Assembly: GCA_004794785.1 (NCBI GenBank)
Contig: SJOL01008653.1
Span: forward strand, 281,636-345,635
From: Opisthorchis felineus
Lineage: Eukaryota; Platyhelminthes; Trematoda; Opisthorchiida; Opisthorchiidae
Length of the DNA: 64,000 nucleotides
Reading direction: 5' to 3'
A program made the translations under genes and the position numbers. Below, one piece after another: positions 46,260 to 59,139 of this stretch. Under the pieces are notes generated by a model. That model worked only from the letters and a program-made list of their open reading frames with translations, ran no database searches and had not been told where the DNA came from. How positions within the stretch are numbered: position 1 is the first letter of the stretch; the number at the start of each line of letters is the position of its first letter.

Positions 46260-49200
46260 ACCGGAGCATAGCATAAAATGATGTGGATAATGTTCATTCA
46301 AGACTCGTAGGAATGTGTTAAGAAATGTGTACACCCTGTGCAGGAAGCATTGTTTTAATGAGCTTACTCGCCTACGACCTTGGGTTAAATTTAGAAAGTC
46401 TTCGTCAAATCAGTTTGTGCTTAGTTCTTTCGGGTAGAGGAATTGGACTCGAAAAGTGGAAATAAAATCCGTTTTTTAACAAGCAGGGAGTTCAGCACAA
46501 TCCCAACTTATTGTGGGGCCAACGTGAGACTCCACTGAATATCTTGTTGGTAAAACGCTCATGCCGAACGTTTTGCGTAACGGCCCGCTCATGGCTAAGT
46601 CGGGTTGACACCCAAAATAACGAGGCATTCTGTCAAAGCTAAGCTTCGCATGCAGTTAAGTACGACCCGATACTGAGTGTACTTTCTGTCCATGAAGCTT
46701 TGAAGCTTGTGCAGCTTTGAATAACAACTTACTCGTTATTCCTCAGAAACTGAATTGGTATAACTGGATAGACTGACGTATATAAACGATATGCACCGAA
46801 AGCTAAGCTGTTCACACAACCTGTTCTTGTCGTTTTGTTAGTTGTGTCACTTTGTTTTTACGTTCCTAAATGAATACTGTGTCTAAAAGTTATTATTATT
46901 CAGGTCAGCGTCGAAGAGCTCCCTAACAATCCACTTGTGTCTCAGGCTAGACGAACATAATCCTTAGCTAATGCTGTATATTTGATCGAGGTAACAGCGA
47001 CTGGCATTCTATTTCACCTTAACTTTCCTCCCCACCCTCCGAAGAGAGCACAGCGCTTTAAGCAGGCCAACAGTCCAAGTACAGAATGGACGCAAAAGTG
47101 TATTTCACAGTTTCCGTAGATTGCCAGATGTTAGAGCTCCTCTTCAATGCTATTTTCTCTAAGTCAGGGTTAAACCATTGCTTTCCATGAGCCCTAGCTT
47201 TCAGTACTTCGGTGGTAATGACTCTGCAAATCAAATACCGGTCAGTTCAAGCATGACTTATATTGTTCAGTATATTATTCAGTTTCCGCTTATAAGGTGC
47301 AGTGCAAATCAGCTCAGACTTTCGTCCCTATGACAACTGGCCTCGGCTGTGCTGACGACTTGGGTTTTGTAGAGGCACACAGCATTAGAGGTGATAGTCT
47401 TTGCCAGTACTTGGGCGATCTGGTACCTCTTTTCGGGTAGAAGTTTCGTTGAAATCGCTGAAGTCGGACGTCTACTATGAGATCGCCTACTTGTCACCAT
47501 CTACATCTACGGCCAAGAGATCCCTCATGAAAACCATGCGAAAGCATTAGTTAAATTATCTCTTAACTCCACTGTGTTCTCCGTGCCTCAATTTACTCGT
47601 CTTTGGGAGACAAATGAATTTGGTGTCTCCTCTACGCAAGATTATGTATACCGACGCAAAACACGTTTCGAAAATTGGTTGAAACTGCTCCACGCCTTGC
47701 TTACCCTCGTATTGCACTGTCTGTCAGAATGATGAAAGTTAGAGAATGAAAATGTTTCTGATTAAGCTCGAAAAGCGCTGCGAATATAGCAAAGAAATGA
47801 TACTAAACATATATAGCTACAACAGGACATAGTGACATTTCAAGGAGTCGGAAAATCACGCCTCACTTTGGTCTAAGATTGCTGCCCTAAATATAAAAAA
47901 CAGCAGATTGTGGGCATTGGTTTCCCGAACTTCCTCACAATCTTTCACAATTCCCTCCACTTGAACTCAACACTGTAACGAAGGCATACTCTGATCAATC
48001 AACCACCGGTCGTTTCCGGGTTGGAAGCTGGTTGTCCGGCCGTTTTCGATAGGCAAGTTCCTGCAGTTTAAATTGCGTGTCTGGTTTCAACACATTTCGA
48101 TTAGACCCAGTCGTTATAGTTGCAGGTTTTAAGGGCAGGTTTTGTCAATACGATTCAGGATAACTCAAGAACAGACAGTTTTGGGAGGTCCTAAAGAACC
48201 TGGAGTAGTCAAGGTATGTGAAACAAAAGTCACGTGCAAGAAGTCACTAAATCAGGTAATCCTAAAAGTCAAGCGGAACAACTGGAATTAAGGTTACAGC
48301 ACCCACCGCATAACTTTCGGCTAGAGATTTTCTTATCGGACGTAACTAACTCATTGTAAATCTTTCCCCAACTGGTAGTATTTGAAATAGAATTTGCTAA
48401 ATTTACCGTTTCAGTATGAACGTCTTTTTCAAAAATGGATAAACAGCGTATTCTTTCCGTCGAATTTCAGCACCATCTTACAAACCTGCTTGAAAATATT
48501 CAGCGAAATAGATATCTTTCGTTACATTTTGATGTATGCTCAAGTGTATTTATCGCTTATATTTGAAGGTACAAAATAACATCTCTTTGCACCTCGTCTA
48601 TGCAGTTCACACTATCTCCTGTGGACCACCGGCTCACAGTCACACGTGATGTAGCACTGCGAAATCTTCATCATTATCCACAGTTTTTTTAACAAAGTAG
48701 GTATTGACATATCCACAACAGGCCATGCCCATTGGGTATATTCTTTTCACTGCCTGGTCATGGATACTAGGTGCTAGGTAGGCTTTAAAAAAATCCATTC
48801 AGGTTCCGTTACCCAAGTGCTTTTTTATTGGTCGATAATACACCACCATTGTTTGTGGCTTACCGCAGAGCATCCACCAACTTCAGCAAAAACCGTTATT
48901 TGTGTGCGAAGATAACTGACTTCGATATCTTTTATATCAAACCAAATGAATCCAGGGTACAGTGTCTTTGCACTGCATTTTTCGCCAGTTGAGGCGATGT
49001 TCTACAGCAGTACACACGCCACGTCCAGTTTGCCTGTTCTGTGACAGCCTAAAGAATCTGATGTGCAACTCATTACGAGCATCGGACGCGATTTTCACCA
49101 AGTAGGACAGTCATATGGTCGCACTTAGCACAAACATCCACATCCCGTGATCTGAGGGCTGAACGCATCCCTTTAGAAGTATGCATCATGGGTACCGATT

Positions 49201-52200
49201 GGTACATTCTGTACATTCACCCAGTCAAAGGATGAACTCACTCTCCACCTCTTAGATAAAAGCATAATATCGCATGCAAGTGTCTTTTCAACCGCCACAT
49301 TAAAAGGTGAACGAGCATCTTTGGGATTTTCAAATATCTGACTGAATAGGATTTTGTTGTCCGTGTAAAACTGACTGGATCAATACCCCGAGGTAGGACA
49401 GCTTTAGTGTGATTGGTTATTTAATTCCATTCCTCAAATCAGTATGCACAGATCAGTTAACTACAACCCACCACACCGTGTTTTGGGTTTGCTTTGCTGG
49501 TTCCGACAATTTTTGCTGGTAGGGTTGTGAATCGCAGTTATGATGCGTGAATATTTGGTGTAAATGACTGTCTAGTTCCGTTTAGTGCCACCATCTTACA
49601 TTTCTAACTAACAAAATTTATGGCCCAAACCACTACAGAGCTATCGCCGTAGCTGTAGTTCCTGAACGACTTTTCGTTTTCATGCATACAATATAATAAT
49701 CAGGTTAGCTTGATCATCCACATTAAAATTCCTAAAACTGAATGGTCCATTTTAGAACGTCGGTTGTTGCTTTCTTCCGTCACGAACGTGACTTGCAAGG
49801 AAGAATGCAATAACTATTCTCCTCTTCTCACACAGAATTTCGGACTTATCCACAATTTCACCTTGAAAGCACTTGCTATTCGTTTATGTGCTACATTCAA
49901 CAGTCTTACTTTGTCTCTCACACTCCATATTCTGTTTATCCAGCCTTTACCTTGAATCTTAGGTCGAGGAATCTGCCAAACCACTTGTGATCATTTCAGT
50001 TTCTTCAAAGCCCTTCTTCCTTCAGTTTGCCGGCAAATAGCTATCTTTGTTCGAACGTGGCCTGTGGTGGTGATGAGCAGCTAACCATGTAACAAATACA
50101 AGTTGAACACAAACATTCACCCAGTCGACAGATTCCGAGCATAACCATCTGACAATCATCGCCTGTTTGTCATTCGTTAACTGTGGATTCTTTGAAATTG
50201 GCTGAGTGAACGCCATTTATTCCGTGGCAAGCACTTTTGGGTTTGTGGGTTAGAAGAAGAGTTTGATGTTGCCGCTATGTGATATTCAACTCGGGGTGGT
50301 TGTATTAGCGTTTCGCAATCACAGCACGTTTTTTCATCATACCTCAAGCCCACTCCTCTTAGTCGAAACGATAAAGGTGAGACCAGATATCTCCCAGGCA
50401 GAGTGATCTATATTTGGTGACCCATACTGACAAATTATCTGAGATATGCGTTAAAAGTGCGCCTGATTTAATAACTGCACGACCGACAGTATTTAAGCAA
50501 ACAGTGCAATCCCAAACGCTTTATTCATGGTTTGACAAGCGATTTATATGAGTGAATTGACTAAACAACTGGAAGCTAGACGTCTGCAGCTGTAGTACTG
50601 TCGACCGTCTAAGAATTTTGTGATCACCTGAGCTGGCAATGTTTACGCTGGATGAGTACCTGTGCACCAAGCTCAAAAGCACCGATAAACAAATTACCCT
50701 GAGACTGTGGTGTTGAAGATAGTGAGTGAGCAATGATGTACTGTAGACTGACGGTCAGCAAAGATCGACTGGTACTCTTAGGTGACTGAATGCCGTCTGT
50801 TTACCTAGGTGTAGGTCGGTGAAACCCATGGGGAAAAAGCCTAAAGTATGTACGTACATTACTCACAGTTGTGATATCTCGAATGTTGTAACAATTGGAA
50901 CATGAGGCAGCCTTGTGCAGCACATTCAGGTGAAGAAAACCAGTACAAACGAGAGATTCAGCGTGCAAATGAGCGTATTTGGCGTACATACACTACTCCT
51001 TATTGCTGAGTGCAAGCTTATGGAGTAGAAACAACTAAATTATCATACGTTGCCAAACAGTTAACCGTCAATATTCAAGTGGCACTGAAAAGAAATTCAG
51101 TATCGACGAACGACGAATTTTTTAACCTGAAACTAAAATATACTCGATACCTGATATCTTATCTCAATAAGGCGGTTATCTCACATTTAGATTGTTCACG
51201 CTTTTAAAATTGGCGAGATGTAAAGGTATTGTTGAGGGAAACTGAGTAGTTTATTGGAAATTTTGAAGCAAAAAGAAACCTCAAAATACCTGTTCCAAGC
51301 ACTTTCTACTTTTCTGGTTATGTCATTAAAGAATCAGTTTTTAAAGGTGACAAGTTCCTTTTTCACAATTCCACAACGACCTAGCCGGCCTAAATTGTTG
51401 AGGTCAGTTCAGTGAAACGGGAATTTTGATGCCTTTGGCTATACCTCGTGTTCATGTTTCTCCAAATTGCGGACCTTAACATACACAAGTCCGAAAAGTC
51501 CCCACATCAGCCGACCGAATGCAAAATCTCAACAGTCCCACAATCGTTCTGCTTTCGGCTTTTGTGCGGAATGTCGATCGTATATTTGATATCCTATGTA
51601 ATGGCCTGACTTGACTTTCGGAACGTCAAAGTAACAACATGAAACCAGCTCAGACAACAGCTGGAAGCGAGTCACGTGGTAGGCAATTGCTGAGCGTATG
51701 GTATATTTCATTGCTGATACCAATCATATCCCATTATTTCATGCTTAACAGCTCCAAAATGTTAACCAAATATTAACGTGGATTGCTGGACCCACGGAGT
51801 GAATATGAACACCACAGACATATAGATCAACAGAGTCATAGGACTGGTGATTACAGGAATCAACCAGGCGAGGATCGCTCAGAAAGTACCATAGACTGCC
51901 AATCTAGGTCTGAAGTTATCACAAGTACTTTCAAAATGATCAATAAAGTTACTATTTCAAATCGTTTGAATGGCTTTCTGTTTTGAAGTTCACTTCCAGG
52001 GTGTGAAATATACCTGGTTTGGATTTCAGTCATTTACATCTCAACGGACTGTCACCTTTTGTTTGTCACAGTGTTTCCAATAAAGTTAATCAATACTTGT
52101 GCTAAAAGCGCTATTTGCCATCAGACAAGACAGATGACTATGACGAGGAGTTGAATCACAGCAATAACACCAGTAGATTTCAGCAGGCATGATGCCGCAC

Positions 52201-53150
52201 ACACTACTTTAAATAGAACATCTGAAAAGGGTTCTTGTTGTTGGCATGCCTTTTGGACCCGCAGACCCCAAAGTCCTAAGTTCCCTTGTACCTTTTCGAA
52301 ATTCTAGCATGAGAAGCTAGGATTCGCTGATCGGTTGCTTTTTATTCCTAACCTTCGTTTATGGCGGGGAATGCACCACAACACGTCATTATGAAATATC
52401 AGTATGAGATTGCGGAATTTTCTTGCATTCCTGGGTAAGGCACACGTGATCCTTCTTGCACGTGGTTGGAAACCGCAACTTAGTTAACACAAAGCCAAAC
52501 ATATCGGTGAGCACGCTTTCGCTCATACAGGGATGGTCTGGCTAAGGCTGGTCTGTTGTGTAACACGTTTACGTTTAATGAGGTTCACAATGAATGCTGA
52601 CTCAATCTCGCTTTCCACACGTCTTCCCCTTTGCGCTCACCTTCTTCACCCATTACTGAGTATCTTCTAACCATCGAATAAAATTACTGGAAAAATACCG
52701 TCGTATTTATTGTTTTGTCGCGAAAACGTGGTTGTCAAACTTTGTGTTTGTCTGAGATGCCACCCTGTCTGCTATTTTCACTGTGATAGCCGTCATAGCC
52801 GAAAACCAATCTCACAACAAAGATTCTGATCAATTCTCCAGGTGACTAATTCACTCATTCTATGAGCCAGCAAGAAAACCAACCGTGTCATACAGGTCAG
52901 TCTGAAAATCTGTCAAACTGTAAGACGATATAACAAACAGGAACCCTAAACACAATGAACGTGAATTGCTGAAGTGGACGCACCTGGTGTTTTTGCTGAA
53001 GTTGTTGCTCACTGTTCTCCAAAATTCTACTTATACAGCAGCATGTTCTCAATGGCATTTTCGAAGGTATTTTGACTTATTCTTTTGTTATAAGCAGCTT
53101 CAATTTGGCAATATATTGCGATTTCCTCGCAGGAACTGCCCTTTCAGAAT
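46260..53150. other. Long stretch with nothing identifiable
   Basis: About 6.9 kb, AT-rich in parts, with only short open frames (60-80 codons) in all phases. I found no splice-flanked conserved peptide, LINE motif, tRNA or rRNA sequence, nor the last TBL1XR1 exon. Confidence 0.5.
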
Positions 53151-53159
53151 CCCTCTCTA

Positions 53160-53860
53160 CCTATCCGGCAACCGGTACAGTTATGTTCCAGATGGCTCTG
53201 AGCATCAGGAATTGTGTTGGAGCATTGTCCACTGTTCGACAAAGGGCAGTTTTCCAAACTTGGGAATTAGGTTTTTTAACAGATGCATTAACTACACACT
53301 TCCTGAACACACACTGAGAAGCCATTTTTAAGCTTTTATCGAGAAAGTATGTATCAGTGACTCGACTTTCACGAAGAACAACCCATGGGGCAATGAACAA
53401 TGTAAAGACATTCACTTCTATAGGTCTTTCAAGAATCCAGGTGTGCGAGTTTTTCACTGTCCCGTTCCGAACAAAAGGGCCTAAAGTGTGAACAATACAT
53501 GCCAGAAATCGATACTGTTCAAAGACCACGAGTGAAATGTCATTCTTTTTGACCGACAGGTGGAGTCTAACTTTCAGACAACCCTATCATCGAATGGAGT
53601 ACAATTCTCCCTTAGCCGTCATCACGGAGTATCCCACTCAGATTTCCCTCCGAATATTCAATCCGGCCCTTTGTATGCTAAGTGCAATACCAACTGCCGC
53701 AGGCCCTTCAACAAATGACTTCATTTTGTCAATGTGTTTTCTGTAAACCAAGTTTCCTACGACAAGAATGTGGTTATGGTGACTTGTTTTAAAACACTGC
53801 GCCGTTTTTGGAATGCTTCCATCACATTTATACCATGAATCCACCAGTTTCAATCTCTTT
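53160..53860 (-). pseudogene. Possible decayed Cys-loop ligand-gated channel fragment
   Basis: Two minus-strand open frames lie in tandem (53853-53638, 71 codons; 53529-53161, 122 codons), separated by stops. The first contains V-E-G-P-A-A-V-G-I-A-L-S-I-Q, then L-N-I, V-G-Y-S-V-M-T and, after a frame change, L-R-E-N plus F-D-D-R. This resembles the G-P-x-x-V-x-x-x-I-x-S-I ... M-x-Y-S-V ... L-R-x-x-W-x-D-x-R strands of Cys-loop receptor ligand-binding domains. The second contains V-T-D-T-Y-F-L-D-K, resembling the W-V-P-D-T-Y-F-x-N-x-K step. A TTTACAG acceptor-like site precedes the K-H-I-D-K-M start (near 53745). The missing Trp residues, the stops and the absence of the Cys loop and membrane segments argue for a dead fragment or a chance match. 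Confidence 0.25.
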
Positions 53861-54132
53861 TCTTCAGTTAGTCTGACTGAATTGTCATCAATGAACCTAT
53901 GAACCGGACCAAGTTAATCAGGTCCCACAAGAATCTGTGCGCCACATGCGCTTACCTGTTTGCTGGTAGTATGAACTTTTGCAATTTCATCCTGTGAATG
54001 AAGTTAACTCAAGCAGGAACGTCGTTTAACTGTACAGTATTTCATCTTTGTCGCAAACCGTCAGCAGTGCGTATCTCATGGACCGCCAGAGATTACAACC
54101 TCCGGGATTCCCGTTAACAGTCTAGGCTTATA

Positions 54133-54520
54133 AGGTACTATACCATACTACGCCATACTATATAGTACTCTACTTTAGTCTACTCTGCCCTATTCCACTG
54201 CAGTCTATACACTATACCATACTACACCATACTGTACTATTCCATACACGATACAATATTCTATGCTATATTACACCATAATACACATGATACACTATGC
54301 TATACTATACTGTACTGTACTATACTATACTACACTATACTATACTACACTACACTACACTATACTATACTATGCTATACTACACTATACTATACTATAC
54401 TATACTATACTATACTATACTATACTATACTATACTATACTATACTATACTATACTATACTATTCTATACTACACTGTACTATACCATACTATGATTTAT
54501 ACTGTACTATGCTACATTCT
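54133..54520. repeat. Pentanucleotide (ACTAT/TATAC)n microsatellite
   Basis: About 390 bp of TATAC-type pentamers: degenerate at both edges and perfect from about 54385 to 54462. Because 5 is not a multiple of 3, all frames cycle through the same codons (Tyr, Thr, Ile, Leu), so open frames of 90+ codons appear here by repetition alone. Confidence 0.97.
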
Positions 54521-57500
54521 AATAGTATGTTATGACACACCATGCCGCGGTTCTCATAGGTCGCATAAACATTCCATCTGGGAGTGAAAGAGCCTGTCAG
54601 CACTTGATCAGGTGGGGTGAGCTGTGTAACTGAAGGAAGAGTGGCGCGATACCTTGTCGAAGTGCGACTTGATCCAGTACTCATCAACCGCTCGTGGCCT
54701 TTGACAACTAACCAGAAGGCCGCTGGTTCGCGTCTTGTTAAAGGTCCGTTTGATGCGTACTGGTGATGATTTCAACAAGGCAGAGAGAGATGCACAATAT
54801 CTTTCGGCTTATATGCATAGACTGACTTAAGATATTCTTCCATGTCTTTTATTGATAAACCAACAGACATATACAATTTTTAAGACAAAGACCAGCAGCC
54901 ATTTTGAACGTAGTCGTGTGCGGATTCGAACTAGTGTCGGAACGGAAGTCCGCGACTTCAACATATGACTGGTTAAGTGCATTGCGCATTGTATGACAAT
55001 GTGGTTGTTTTCATTTCTAATCCTGACATTCAGTAAACTCGGCAATCCAGAATGCAACACGTTTCATATGTGTAGTAACGGTATTTTCCTCAGCTTAGTT
55101 CTTGGTCTGAGCCTCCCAAGCTAGCGTTCACGTCAACACAACTACCAAGGGTGCACAAGGTATAATAACGCCCAAAACGAGGTCAAGAACATTTGTACAG
55201 CGCTTCATATGTATGGTATAAGTGGCTACAACTTTCTGAAAATTCTGACGCCTTCTGGATGCGGCATTGGCAACTGGCATTCGGCCAATACTGCGCCACG
55301 GTTGGCTGTTTGGTCCAAACTTTCGACCAATCAGATTTCGGCTTGATGCCGGACCGGCAAGCGTCCCGAAACTTTGGCCCATCTTGCGCGGGATAGGCTT
55401 CTCGGCCGTAGCAGTGCCTAACTGCGAGCGGTAAGGCGGGATCCGTGTGGAATTCCGCCTAACAATATGTCTCCGAGTTCCTCCCGGTTTTCATCAGCCC
55501 AGTTGACGAAGCTCACCCGGCAAACGCACCACAAAAAGCCAAGGTTGTTAATGGGCCAGTTATGCCTATCACCTGGAAGTGCATAGTAGCCCTACTGGGT
55601 CGCGCATCGTCCCGTCGCTATTGCATTGCTCACTTTTCATGAACACCGTTGTAAGTCTGCGCAACCACGTTCACCCAACATGACCATCAACATCCAAGAG
55701 CATTTGTTTTGCTCACTGGCGCGATCAGCTGACCGCTGATCTATATGTACCCAATTAACAGCATAAACGGATGCCAGCTGGTTCGATCATCACCAACAAC
55801 AACCGGTACGTTACAAAAGTCCTGTCAGTACATACTGACCAGATATGAGGGTGAGCAAATATCTGGGATTGCGTACATGAATCTTGGTTCAACAAAAAAA
55901 AGACAGACAACCTCTGAGGACAGTCAGCACTAGAGAGGCAAATGAGTGCACGAATTCATAGTCTGCCGACCAAATTACGTGAAACCTGATATGAGAATTG
56001 AATTACATTGCTGAGCAACTTATTGGCCAGAATAACACCAAGCTGATATACTAAGTCTTGTTTTGACGGCCATCGTAACATTCTGCTACATTTAATCTGT
56101 AAAGTGCATCGTAAAGTGCACATATGTGTAAAGCTTTTTTATATACCGTTGTCACATTATCTTATTGATTCACTCAGTTTTCAGCTGAGTGTTGACTGTT
56201 CATCAGTCGCACCGCTTTTGTATTGTGTACAGTAAAAGTGCCGTAAAGTTCCTCCCCTTTCTCCAAATGTGGTGCGAACGCACATTGGCCGGTCTCCAAC
56301 TGAAAAGATATCATGAATGTTTTCAGTTATTTTCAAATTCGTTTAACTAAGGCCTCCTGCCAGAAAAAGAGCTTCAGGTACAGTGCCGTTCGTACAATAG
56401 CACTTGCAAGTGTGCCAAAAATGTACCTTCAATGGAGTTACAATTCCTGGGAAAATCTTGGTAAAGTGGTTTCATATACAACGTATATTGATGACATTTT
56501 GGAATCTGTAACTCACTTGACCATGGACCATGTTCTGATGGTTAACCAAACAGCTTCGGATAATTGTCACTTCCGAATTTCTATGATGATAATTTGGTGT
56601 CCGCATCTCCAAACTTTCACGGAAATCCAACTGCAACTGATCATGCTACGTAACTACCCACTCGTGATACCACATTACATATAAGGTCGATAAAAACTTT
56701 TAGACAGCCTACTACATGTCACAGTCCTCTTATACCTCGCCAGTTAGGCATAGTCCTCGAGTTCCAACCAAACTTATTTCCCACATGAATACCAGTGTGA
56801 ATGTAAGTGCAGTTACGCAGTCATTTGCAGATTATTGAACGTTAGCTGAATACCTTGCTTAAGATATTGTTCAACCCGAAAGTGCTGCACAAAAGCCGCT
56901 TAATATTTCAGTATTTACTTTGCTGTGACACCATTTATAAGACCACTGGGTTTTAATTTTGTTCTTGTGTTTATTGGAGACAACTTCGCGTATTTGACCA
57001 GCAGTTGTCTCCGCGCAGCGAATTTGGTGTACATTGGGGAGACAGAATGCGTTTTAGCATCATGGAAAAATCAACTGCCACTTTTCGAGAGATTAAACGT
57101 GGTTTTTCGATTCAACTGTGTCTGAATGTAGAGATATCGAAAAGTTGAGTAGTCCTCCAGATGTGTACCCGTCTGATCTCTATCTCAGAACTGGCTCCCA
57201 AAAGGTTTTATCAGAAGAACCATAAGCGATGTCGCCAACCACCTGATGCACAAATGACGTCCAGAGTTTCTGTCATCCAAATGAGAACATTAAATTGAAC
57301 GTCGCGGCTATCTGTCGGAGGAGTCCAACTTGCTAGGAGAGAGCTGCTTGACCCATTACGTTCCCCAACTTTATGAAATCGAACTGTTTTCATTCCCGAA
57401 ATTATGAATCCATTTACTCATATTATGGACGGGCAGACATCGCTAATATATTCGATCCCCGTACCTTAAATTGCCAACCGCTTTATATCCAACTGAAATT

Positions 57501-58900
57501 TTATTTCGGCTTTTCAGCGTGATACCTGTTCAACGGTGCTTTCGGCTGAAGGCTGGATCCATGACGTTATTTGCTAACTGGGGCGTGGCTATCGGGTTCC
57601 CGAGTTATCCTGAATAGACAAGTGGTCTTCACATGAGACCGACGTAATCACAGCACAGCTTTCTGAGCATACGGACAGAAAAAGAGGTGTTTCTGATTAT
57701 CAGAGCTGAAACTGTGGAGTTGTTAAGCAGGTGAGAGCAGGTGTGTGCGTAACACAAAATAATCTAAACATGTTTCTGTTCTACGACTAATGTAGTTGGT
57801 GGTGTTCATTTCGCGAGCCGCTAAACATGAAGTTTCTTCACGCTAAATATCATGATACTCAGATGCTCATCTTCTGAACAATGTTCACGTGGATCCAGCC
57901 TCTTTAGTTGAGGAAGAGCATTGAATGTCAGCAAACAACTGACAGTAGGAGTGGAGTTAACTGGTTGGTGTGAATCACGAAAAACCACACATGAATGAGC
58001 TCAACTTGTCGCGAACCATCCTCTCTTTCGACAGCGATGAGTGACCTGAGAACATTTAACCCCAGAGGCCACATAGAGAGCACGTTATCTGACGACGGTT
58101 CTACAGTTCAGATATAAGAAGGGGAGTGTCCCTAAACCATACTGTTCACACCGTACTGACGGTCTGGGTTTCGCAAATGAACATAACGACTGGAGTTAAC
58201 TTTGATTTCATTTCACCTTCCGAATGGTCGCTGGATTACCTGCCTTTCTGAGTTTGGCTGATCACATAATATACTTGAGGGAATGAATAAAGCATAACTT
58301 CTTCGGCCCAAACTTTTTTGTTGTCTTTTTTCGCAGTTGGGTATCCTTCCCCTTTACGCTGCCGACGCTTGTCTTGTCTGCCAAACTACACCCAAGTTAG
58401 TCAAAAGTATCATCTCTTGGTCAACGGAAAAAGTGGGTCTGATACATTTAAATGCTCATCCTTTTATTTAACCAAACGGTAGGCTGATAAGTAGTAGGAT
58501 TTCATGCTAAAGTCTCATAACTTTCGATGAGAATTACTCGCATGCGACAGGAGTCTGGGATAAAAGTTATGTCAAGCATCACCGCGCATTTGGACTACAA
58601 GATTGGAAAGGATATCCAGCAGTGAGAGAAACGTGATATAGTAGCCTTTCTTGAACCCCCCCCCCCACTCCCGGTACCAAACTGTCTATTACGCTTAGGA
58701 GTAGACAGTCACAGAAGGAAAGGGTTAGCAAAGGCCAAAAGCGAATTTTCGTAGTGAATCTGAAGCTGCCAATGTTAACAACAATATTTCTCGAGTTGAC
58801 TAGCATTCTACTGGCATCTGTGGTTTAGACGGTTGCACTTATCAACATTTATCAACATTCCAAACCTGAGTTTGGATCTTTTCCTGAAAAATATATCTAA
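54520..58900. other. Unidentified stretch
   Basis: No gene supported. A minus-strand 84-codon frame (55382-55128) and a + strand 123-codon frame (56313-56684) are the longest. The latter contains Y-I-D-D-I-L, reminiscent of an RT active site, but neighbouring RT motifs are lacking. An 11-base C run lies at 58656-58666. Confidence 0.45.
58656..58666. repeat. Poly-C run (11 C)
   Basis: Uninterrupted C run; the exact count is error-prone. Confidence 0.9.
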
Positions 58901-58901
58901 T

Positions 58902-59133
58902 GTTCTGCTGACTGAGCTTGGCAATTTGATTAAAAAAGTTTCGCCACAAACCGAGGTGACATCATCAAAGCTAAGTGAATTAGGGTTGCGTCGTTGTCAA
59001 GGTATGCGTGGTTGCCTTCCCAATGATGCGCCGCCAGATGACGGTGCAACGCTAATCCATTACACAGTGATGGTGTCACCTCGACTGATGACGAAACGTT
59101 TGCAGCTAAACTGACAAGCTCAGCGAACAGAAC
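58902..59133. repeat. Imperfect palindrome / fold-back element
   Basis: Left arm 58902-58990 (GTTCTGCTGACTGAGCTTGG, CCGAGGTGACATCATCA, ATTAGGGTTGC) aligns with the reverse complement of the right arm 59133-59046 (GTTCTGTTCGCTGAGCTTGT, TCGAGGTGACACCATCA, ATTAGCGTTGC). Identity is roughly 70% by hand over 88 bases, and the 55-base centre is also partly self-complementary. It could be two diverged copies of one repeat inserted head to head, or a fold-back (MITE-like) element. No terminal duplication confirmed. Confidence 0.75.
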
Positions 59134-59139
59134 GCGAGC

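Noticed and set aside
51783..51986. L-D-P-R-beginning frame as a candidate last exon
   Set aside because: No acceptor at the needed position and no V-x-V before it; the frame continues 60 codons without family similarity.
54263..54587. 90-96 codon frames rich in Tyr, Thr, Ile and Leu
   Set aside because: Produced by the pentamer microsatellite, open in all frames because of the repeat.
56313..56684. Y-I-D-D-I-L as an LTR-retrotransposon reverse transcriptase
   Set aside because: No other RT motif (L-P-x-G, F-x-x-x-V/L-x-x-G) in the frame; a single short match is not evidence.
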